Of a stretch of DNA of 64,000 nt, positions 57,701 to 64,000 are shown in pieces. The stretch is from the NCBI GenBank assembly GCA_026936325.1, contig JAPTHN010000015.1:6288117-6352116 (forward strand), in the 5' to 3' direction. The stretch comes from Platynereis dumerilii. Lineage: Eukaryota; Annelida; Polychaeta; Phyllodocida; Nereididae. The notes under the pieces were generated by a model. That model ran no database searches. It was not told the DNA's origin and worked only from the letters and a program-made list of their open reading frames with translations. The translations under genes were made by a program, and so were the position numbers. Position 1 is the first letter of the stretch; each line of letters begins with the position of its first letter.

Positions 57701-60700
57701 ATATGGATGTTTGTAAATTATTATTTTTTCAGTGGTTCGAAGAGAAACAGCAGCAAATTGAGGCACTTGACCAACAGTTGAGAAAATTGCACTCCAGTAT
57801 TGAAGCACTGGTTGCACACCGCAAAGGTATGTGGACTTTTGAAAATCTGTAATTGTAAGAAGTTTTCAAAATTTTTCATAGATTTTCAGGATTGTGGCAC
57901 TTTTTGTGGGTAGACTGGGTGGCTTGAAGGAGAGACAAACCGTTCTCACAAATTGTTTTGGGTGTACAGAAGTTCTGAACCTCAACAAGTAAAGAATTAG
58001 TCGTGGAAAATCCAGAATATGGTCATTGGAAATGAAGGAATATTCAAGAAATTAGGTTTTGGAACCCTGATCTGGTCCAACAAAACGACTCTATCCTTTG
58101 GAATAGCGAAAGCGAAACTTAATTTCTGACTCTTAAATTTTCAGGATTTGAAGTGATGCCATTACTTCAAGCCCAATCTTTTTTCATAGTAAATTAAACT
58201 GGATAGCTTTAGGTATTGTTTACTTCAATCTCCTTCATTGAATAAAATGCATCCTGATTCATTAAATCATTACAAAAAATCATTTCTCTTTGTAGAACTC
58301 GCAGCAAACACAGGAGTCTTTGCGAAATCAGCTGCCATGCTTGCAAACGCAGAGGAGCACACGGCCTTGTCCAGGGCACTGTCTCAACTGGCGGAAGTAG
58401 AAGAGAAATTGGACGCCCTCCATCTTGACCAGGCTGATGCCGACTTCTTCGTTTTCTCTGAACTCATCAAAGATTATATTAACTTAATAATTTCTATCAA
58501 GGTAAATAACTTTAATCTCACATTTATGTATGAATCTCTTCTTTCAATAGCTCAATATTAGCTCAGTGCTTGCTGTTGATTTCATCTCATGAAAGGATAT
58601 TCCACAGGCCAAAGCCCAATAGCCCAGTCTCACTAGTCATTAAGATATTAAAAGGTGCCATGCTCTGATGGAGCCTGCTGACTTCATCTGGACAGAAAAT
58701 AGACCTGTCACCTTTGAACTCGACCAATCAGAGAAGTTCTTACAAATTTAAACATCGTGAGAAGTTCTCTTACTGGCCGATTCCACAAGTGACCTCTTTT
58801 CTGTCCAAATGAAGTGAGTAGGCCCAGAAGGAGCATGACACCTTTGAATACACTAATGACAAATAAAGAAAAGACTTGTTTTGGCCTGTGGATGTTCATT
58901 GAATAATAAAATCCAATACCTGGTATCGATACCTATCTTGAATCCTAATACTAAAGAAAAAATGGTATCAATTTTCGGAAGGCTTCTCAGTATAATAGCC
59001 TATAATATCGGTATTAAGGTGGTATCTGGTGTCAGTAATGTTTTGAAACTGAAGAAAACAGTTTTGTAATTGGTGTTGATAAGCTTGTATCATTGCATCC
59101 TTAGTTATTCCTTACTTATCTTACTAATCTTGCGTATCTCTGTCAAAATTGTAGTATATTTGCAAATCTCATTTCGATATTTTTGGCTGGAGAATTCTGG
59201 AGAATTCTCTAGCCTTTTTAATAATGGGTTTTGGGGGTGTGGTCGATATTTGGAGGTGTGGCGCATAATGACAGGTATGCATTTTTGGCCATCATGCGTT
59301 GAGTTTGTGTTTGTGGTAATTGCTGGTTAGAAGCAATCTTAGTTGGCTAATTTGACAGCATTAGGCAAGGTGTAATGGGTTGACAGTTGTTCGGTTGAAA
59401 CTGTGGCAGTACTTAAAAATTTTTAATTTTTGGGGGTGTGGCCATTTAGAGCCAATGAGAATGAGGGACTTGGTGGGAGTGGCCATTTCAGCCAATAGGG
59501 AGACATGAAGAATGCAAGGCCTGGGAGGGGGTGAGGACACATCCAGGGGGGTGCTTGCAGAAATTATTTTTTTTGCTAGTTATACTTCTAGGCTGGGGGT
59601 CACCTCGGAGGGAGGTAATTTTAAAAATTTTAGATTTTAAAAGTCCCGAGGGGGGTCACCTCGGGGGGGGTACTCGCAAAAAAAAAATTTTCTGCCTGTT
59701 ATATTGCCAGACTTGGGTCACCTCGGGGGAGGTATTAAATTTTATATTCTATACAAGGCCCCGGGGGGGTCACATCCGGGGGGGTACTCGCAGAAATTTT
59801 TTTTTTTTGCTAGTGATATCTGTAGGCTTGGGGTCACCTCTGAGGGAGGTAATTAAAAAATTTTTAGATTTTACAAGTCCCGAGGGGGGTCACCTCGGGG
59901 GGGGGGTTACTCGCAAAAAAAAAAAATTTTCTGCCTGTTATATTTCCAGGCTGGGGTCACCTCGGGGGAGGTATTGAATTCTATATTCTGTGCAAGGCCC
60001 CGGGGGGGGGGGGGAGGACACATCCAGGGGGGTACTTGCAGAAATTATTTTTTTTGCTAGTTATACTTCTAGGCTGGGGGTCACCTCGGAGGGAGGTAAT
60101 TTAAGAAATTTTAGATTTTAAAAGTCCCGAGGGGGGTCACCTCGGGGGGGGTACTCGCAAAAAAAAAATTTTCTGCCTGTTCTATTGCCAGACTTGGGTC
60201 ACCTCGGGGGAGGTATTAAATTTTAAATTCTATACAAGGCCCCGGGGGGGGGTCACATCCGGGGGGGTACTCGCAGACATTTTTTTTTTTTGCTAGTGAT
60301 ATCTGTAGGCTTGGGGTCACCTCTGAGGGAGGTAATTAAAAAATTTTTAGATTTTACAAGTCCTGAGGGGGGTCACCTCGGGGGGGGGTACTCGCAAAAA
60401 AAAAAATTTCTGCCTGTTATATTGCCAGGCTGGGGTCACCTCGGGGGAGGTATTAAATTCTATATTCTGTGCAAGGCCCCGGGGGGGGGGGGAGGACACA
60501 TCCAGGGGGGTACTTGCAGAAATAATTTTTTTTGCTGGTTATATTTCTAGGCTAGGGGTTAGGGTGTGGCTGTTGCCCATCAAATTGGAAAATATTGGAG
60601 GAGCCCCCTGTACCTTTTTTTGGTACTGTGGTTTGACCCAAGGGACATGCCTGAGAAGTTTCAGGAAAATTGAAGAATGTTTAACTTGAGCACATTGCGG

Positions 60701-63700
60701 TTGAAGTTTTCTCATGTTATATTAAAAACCAAAGCGTAACTTTTTCAATATGCATCATACAACAATATAAATTGTGCGGTTGGACAGCTCTCAGTGAGAC
60801 CTTCATTTTGAATACCAACTTTAATAGTATCAGAAAATATTAAGCAGTGCATCAATTCCCAAGTTGACTGTGGTTCAGGTGATTACGTTTCAGGTCGAGT
60901 GTCGACTAGCCTTGGTCGCTCATCATGATACTTTTGGTGCTTGGGCAGTTTTTATAGTATCTGGTAAAGATTAATGACGTTACAGACTCAATTTTATTGA
61001 ACCCATGTGGTTAACAGACAGCACACTCAAGGCTGTGATCTTTAAAAGTGTGTCTTGAAAAGACAAAAAAAAAAATTAGATTTTGGCTTTACAAAATATG
61101 TCAGTTTAAATTTTTTGGGATACAGCCTGAAGAAATTGTCAATCTTAATCAATTATATGCATACTATAAAAGAGAAATGTCTAGAATAAGCATTGATTCA
61201 TTTAGATTTTGCAACGGTTTGTATGAACATCACATAATGTTTGTTTTAAAAAAAAATGTCTTTTTTTTAACAAACCTTCTTTTGTGTGTGTTGAAGCAGA
61301 GATTTCAAGATTTTTAGAATTTATTTGTTAATAAAATTACAAGCAAAATAGTTTAACAGAGGCTTTTAAACCATGCTGTGGGTCTGTGACAAAATAAATA
61401 GCAATACCATTATGATCAATTTGGTTATTTAGTCAAATGTTAAAGACACTTGTAAACTTGTAGATGCCAGTTTAATTATTTCTACAGTGCCATATAATGC
61501 ATTGTCAATTTTTGACAGGCTCAGTGCCTCTGGAGATAACATTATTAGATATCAGATGTCATAGTTCATAAAAGGCTCCGTGAAGGAGAAAATAACTTCA
61601 GCTGTCAACAAATTTATCAATGACTTTTTTGACATTGGACGGAAAATCAGAAACTTTTGATATAATTATCAAATTCAGCTTTATTTGACCCAAATAAAAA
61701 ACAGGGCTAGCAAGAATATTAATGTGGTTACTCATACAGTCAGAAAGCAAATACCTACTTATCAAATATGGTGTTGGCAGTATGCTAGATTATAAATAGG
61801 TAAGGTGAATGGATTATTGGCTCTATGCATCCTGTATTGATCCATCAAGCGAATTAAAACAGGAAGATGACATTGCAATGTGGCAAATAATGACTAAAAT
61901 GCTATCAAGCATAGATCCAGGTGACCTGGCCAGGCCTGAATTGAGTCCAAGACCTATCAATTCACTGAGCAAATAAGTATATTGAAGCAAATTGGCTTAT
62001 TTTCAGCAAATCTCGAGTGTGTGAGCACAGTGCAAAATTTCACAAAAAATAATCTATTTACATGATATCTAACTGCATACACCTAAACTTAGGAAATCCA
62101 AATAGTGTCGAAATATCTTTAATCTCCAAGGATGCTGTCCTTGGCAATTCTTGCCATGCTATATATCTTCAGAGGCAACAAAATTGGGTCTTTAATTGAT
62201 CTGGGAATTATTTCCTGAATATGCACTGATTGTAAATTTTTTTACACCGCATAATATTATCGGATACCATTAAAGTTGGTACTCAAAATGAAGCTCTGGT
62301 TGAGAGGAGTTCAACCAGACAGGTTGCATTATTGTATGATCAATATCGACAAAGTGATTCAGTACCGCGGTTATCGCATTTAAAGACAAATGAAAAACTT
62401 TCAACTGCATTGTGCTCAGGTTAAGCATATTCTGATTTCCATGAAACTTTCCACAAATGTTGTCTTTACCAAGACACAGTACCAAAAAAAGGTACAGTGG
62501 GATATGACAACTTTGGGGCACCAGCCACACCCTACTAGGGGTCACCTCGGAGGGTGGTAATTAAAAAATTTTGGATTTTACAAGTCCCGAGGGGGGTCAC
62601 CTCGGGGGGGATACTTGCAAAAAAAATTTTTTTTTTCTGCTAGATATATTGCTCGGCTGGGGTCACCTCGGGGGAGGTATTAAATTCTATATTCTGTGCA
62701 AGGCCCGGGGGGGGGTCACATCCGGTTGGAGCTTGCAGAAATTTTTTTTTTGCTCTAGAGTTATGTTTCTAGGTTGGTCACCTCGGAGGGAGGTAATTAA
62801 AAAATTTAGGATTTTACAAGTCCCGAGGGGGTCACCTCGGGGGAGGGAGTACTCGCAAAAAAAAAAAATTTATTTCTGCTAGATAGGCTGGGGTCACCTC
62901 GGGAGGTATTAAATTTTATATTCTATACAAGGCCTGGGGGGGGAGTCACATCCGGGGGGGGGGTACTTGCAGAAATTTTTATTTTTGCTAGTTATATTTC
63001 TAGGCTGGGGCTCTCCTCGGAAGGAGGTAATTTTAAAAATTTTATATTTTACAAGTCCGGGGGGGGGGGGGTCACGTCGGGGGGTGTCCTCGCAAAAACA
63101 ATTTTTTTTTGCTAGTTTTGCTAGTTATATGCTAGGGGTGAAAGCAGAAGAATGAGTAGCCTACCTGTCGAGACAACTGAGATAGCGTGCATTTTAGCAG
63201 CCATCTTTCTTCATTCCTGGACTGCCAAATGTGACCTTAATATGTCACTTAAGAGTTATAAAATTTGGTTCAGGTGTACGCCTGTGGGTATTGATTGGGA
63301 ACATGACGATAAATTCAAGATGTAGGCCTTTCTGGCAGCCATCTTTTGTCATTCTTGAACTGTCCATTTGTGACCTTAATATTCCGCTTATTTTAGAGTT
63401 ATGAAATTTGGTACAAGTATTCCACATTATGAATTTGTCGGCCCATAGCTCTATATGGGCAGCGACTCTGTTAGACACTAGTGTCTGCTGTCACGCTCTA
63501 CTCAAACACTTGCGCAATGCTCACAGCAGCAAGTTGCACCTATACTTCATTGCTGTACCATCACGTCAAGAGAATCTATTTCACGCAGACATCACCTTAC
63601 TATACCTCAACCTCCAGTTCCACTGTTCCTACACTCATATTTTTTGCCTCAGACGCTCTCGCATGCTGCAAATCACACCTTCTACTTTCCCATAGGATTA

Positions 63701-63905
63701 ACCAGCCATTGTATCCGAGGATGCTTGTTTATTTTCACCCTTTACATACTGGCTATTTCAGGAAGTTTTCCATGAACGAGTGAAGATTTTCAAGAATTGG
63801 AAGGAGGCGGAGATGATGTTGACAAAGAAGAGGGAGGCGAGGGCAAAGTTGGAGTTAGCTAGAAAGTTGGATAAAATTCCCCAGGTCTCACAAGAAATCA
63901 CCGAG
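45745..63905 (+). CDS. SNX2: Sorting nexin SNX1/SNX2 type, ten exons (partial)
   Basis: Exons: 45745-45837, 50362-50416, 50639-50853, 51706-51816, 52155-52296, 52630-52708, 53250-53442, 57733-57826, 58296-58501, 63762-63905, then beyond the window; 444 residues of an expected 520. The acidic N-terminus has DDLF, EDIF and EPLF tripeptide motifs. The PX domain follows (MAYKVNTK, YRRFSDFLGLH, IIPPPPEK, EKRRAALERF), then an amphipathic segment (ALSGAGVMRLFNRV) and the BAR domain (WFEEKQQQ, FAKSAAML, ALSRALSQLAEVEEKLD). The product binds phosphoinositides on curved endosomes and works with SNX5/6 in tubular recycling to the Golgi and surface. SNX1 and SNX2 cannot be told apart here; the symbol is a choice. 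Intron 3 uses a GC donor; all others are GT-AG. Confidence 0.93.
46030..46828 (+). other. SNX intron 1, left part
   Basis: No repeat end or exon recognised. It ends where the nested elements begin. A related 30-base stretch (AAGTTAGGACC.GCTACA) occurs on both sides of the nest (46798 and 49258). Confidence 0.45.
47047..48670. mobile_element. Middle hAT element of the nest
   Basis: Ends TAGGGCTGTGC / GCACAGCCCTA with perfect 8-base duplication CTTACCAA (47039-47046, 48671-48678). The interior has TCGAT-rich stretches (ATCGATTTTCAG, TCGATTAATCGATTTC), usual in this kind of hAT MITE. About 0.48 kb without the inner element. Confidence 0.9.
47059..48191. mobile_element. Inner hAT element of the nest (CAGTGGCGTAGCTAG)
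   Basis: Ends CAGTGGCGTAGCTAG / CTAGCTACGCCACTG with perfect 8-base duplication GCTGTGCC (47051-47058, 48192-48199). 1133 bp; G-rich left part, no long frame. The CAGTGGCGTAGC terminus is familiar from animal hAT elements. Youngest of the three by nesting. Confidence 0.93.
49203..49889 (+). other. SNX intron 1, between element nest and SINE
   Basis: No exon or repeat end recognised. Short plus-strand frames around 49407-49677 have no motif and look like chance. Confidence 0.45.
49890..50158 (+). mobile_element. tRNA-derived SINE, family 3
   Basis: A tRNA-like head (B box GGTTCGAATCT near 49933) is followed by a foldback at 49947-50098 (CAGTCAGGGAAATAACCGTC with GACGGTTATTTTCCTGACTG). The 3' tail (TAGCCCACACTGGTGCTG ... 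GGCGTAAAACACAAAAAACA) is shared with SINE family 2. A possible duplication TCCTGACTGATAGC occurs near 50089 and 50160, which blurs the boundaries. Confidence 0.65.
50854..50859 (+). other. GC-type splice donor of SNX intron 3
   Basis: The exon ends ...ATGGAGGAG and the intron begins GCAAGT; the frame continues in phase 0 with ATTGAAGAAGAA at 51706, matching the SNX family there. AG/GCAAGT is the strong-context form expected of GC-AG introns. Confidence 0.8.
50963..51259 (+). mobile_element. tRNA-derived SINE, family 2, complete
   Basis: 297 bp with B-box-like GGTTTCAAATC, body GAGCCCATGGGACATTAAAT and CTGGGCATCCCTGAATTAAT, and tail GGCGTAAAACACAAAAAAC followed by A-rich repeats. A perfect 14-base target duplication AGAAGGGTCAAGGT (50949-50962, 51260-51273) shows insertion by a LINE enzyme. 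Confidence 0.95.
52380..52482. mobile_element. Very short foldback MITE
   Basis: About 100 bp: GTAGAACGAGGTAAAGTTGG is inverted as CCAACTTTGCCCTGTTCTAC. The ends next to TA suggest a Tc1/mariner-like origin. In SNX intron 5. Confidence 0.65.
52771..52945 (+). mobile_element. tRNA-derived SINE, family 1
   Basis: Head GTTAGCTCATTTGTAG, B-box-like GGTTCAAATCC, body GCTGGGTCACATGGGCC, tail CCAATCATCCATCCATC. The part between head and tail is shorter than in the 42601 copy. In SNX intron 6. Confidence 0.85.
53443..55554 (+). other. SNX intron 7, left part
   Basis: AT-rich with no repeat boundary or exon that I can support. Confidence 0.5.
55555..56475. repeat. 20-base minisatellite, about 45 copies
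   Basis: The unit is close to ATCATTCACTGTCCTGGGAG. Copies vary at several positions (GTCATT, CTATCC, CTGGAAG) and a few are a base or more longer or shorter. The period is not a multiple of three, so chance frames across it are not genes. Confidence 0.95.
56476..57732 (+). other. SNX intron 7, right part
   Basis: AT-rich, no exon or element end recognised up to the acceptor TTTTTTCAG before 57733. Confidence 0.5.
58604..58890. mobile_element. Foldback MITE in SNX intron 9
   Basis: Ends CCACAGGCCAAA / TTTTGGCCTGTGG, with long inner inverted segments (AAAGGTGCCATGCTC with GAGCATGACACCTTT; TCATCTGGACAGAAAA with TTTTCTGTCCAAATGA; GAGAAGTTCTTAC with its inverse). About 285 bp. No clear target duplication. 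Confidence 0.75.
58891..59515 (+). other. SNX intron 9, before the G-rich array
   Basis: The segment to about 59105 may be a remnant of a DNA element (GGTATCGATACC and TGATACAAGC-like ends), not provable. The rest is ordinary intron. Confidence 0.35.
59516..60551. repeat. G-rich satellite with about 240-base period, left block
   Basis: About four units. Each unit has two to four GTCACCTCGGGGG blocks with G runs of 5-12, A/T runs (AAAATTTT) and a GCTAGTTATA / CTGCCTGTTATAT segment. Alternate units differ (TTCTAGGCTGGGGG against CTGTAGGCTTGGGG), so units 1 and 3 and units 2 and 4 resemble each other: a higher-order repeat of about 480 bases. Long G runs predict G-quadruplexes and assembly trouble. 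Confidence 0.93.
60560..62534. mobile_element. hAT-like element inserted in the G-rich satellite
   Basis: 1975 bp with ends TAGGGTGTGGCTG / CAGCCACACCCTA, further inverted TGTACCTTTTTTTGGTACTG near each end, and perfect 8-base duplication CTAGGGGT (60552-60559, 62535-62542). No transposase frame; the longest frame (89 codons at 61048) has no motif. Outside it the satellite resumes in register. Confidence 0.92.
62543..63135. repeat. G-rich satellite, right block
   Basis: About 2.5 further units of the same repeat, with more divergence and shorter units towards 63135. Originally continuous with the left block. Confidence 0.9.
63188..63430. repeat. Two-copy tandem duplication, about 143 bp period
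   Basis: GCAGCCATCTTT.TTCATTC.TG and GTGACCTTAATAT..C.CTTA...AGAGTTAT.AAATTTGGT occur twice, 143 bases apart. Not coding. Confidence 0.7.
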
Positions 63906-64000
63906 GTCAGTGTATACTCTTTTCTCCATTTCCCTTAATGTGCAGCTTTTTGTGTGTTTGATTTTGTTGCCATCATATGAGGGTGGTGAAGAGCTTACTT

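Noticed and set aside
59531-60550. Long plus-strand frames rich in Gly and Arg
   Set aside because: They are translations of the G-rich satellite; repetition explains the open frames.

Overview
The window reads as AT-rich nuclear DNA of a marine invertebrate, most likely a deuterostome (echinoderm, hemichordate or cephalochordate; the sequence alone does not separate them). The reasons are intron-rich animal genes, tRNA-derived SINEs, a Tx1-like L1 LINE, many hAT-type elements with 8-base target duplications, and long GATA and minisatellite tracts. I see no LTR retrovirus kin, Polinton, CRISPR array or bacterial gene.

Layout. 1-6 kb: a minus-strand Tx1-like LINE with an open ORF2 (endonuclease plus reverse transcriptase), an ORF1 broken by two frameshifts, and an unusual repeated motif between the ORFs. 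7.67-14.03 kb: the most striking region, 22 related RNA hairpins of about 60 nt. On the minus strand every 3' arm begins (U/A)AGCACC, the seed of the miR-29/miR-285/miR-83 family, so this looks like a very expanded microRNA cluster. 14-22.9 kb: no coding exon found; tandem repeats, foldback elements, a LINE 3' end, a SINE and a CpG-rich patch at 19.6 kb. 22.9-31.5 kb: the last eight exons of a BLM-type RecQ helicase (plus strand), with a 4.05-kb DNA transposon with 0.68-kb terminal inverted repeats and an uninterrupted transposase ORF in one intron. The helicase core exons are not in the window, so either the upstream intron exceeds 22.9 kb and contains the microRNA cluster in antisense, or the assembly is broken. 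32-34 kb: a SINE split by a hAT element. 34.7-35.2 kb: a large foldback MITE. 38.9-44.4 kb: a minus-strand four-coding-exon gene for an 874-residue THAP-BTB-C2H2 zinc-finger protein, an architecture I do not recognise. 45.7 kb to the end: ten exons of an SNX1/SNX2-type sorting nexin (plus strand), divergent from the THAP gene across about 1.3 kb with a GTCACGTGAC site just before the start codon. Its introns hold a triple nest of elements, three SINEs, a 20-base minisatellite and a G-rich higher-order repeat split by a hAT-like element.

The three host genes act separately: DNA repair (BLM), probable transcription control (THAP-BTB-ZF) and endosomal sorting (SNX1/2). The SNX/THAP pair probably shares a bidirectional promoter. 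The microRNA cluster is a separate minus-strand unit. Exon edges were placed by GT-AG rules, reading-frame continuity and remembered family sequence; no alignment, folding or database search was run.
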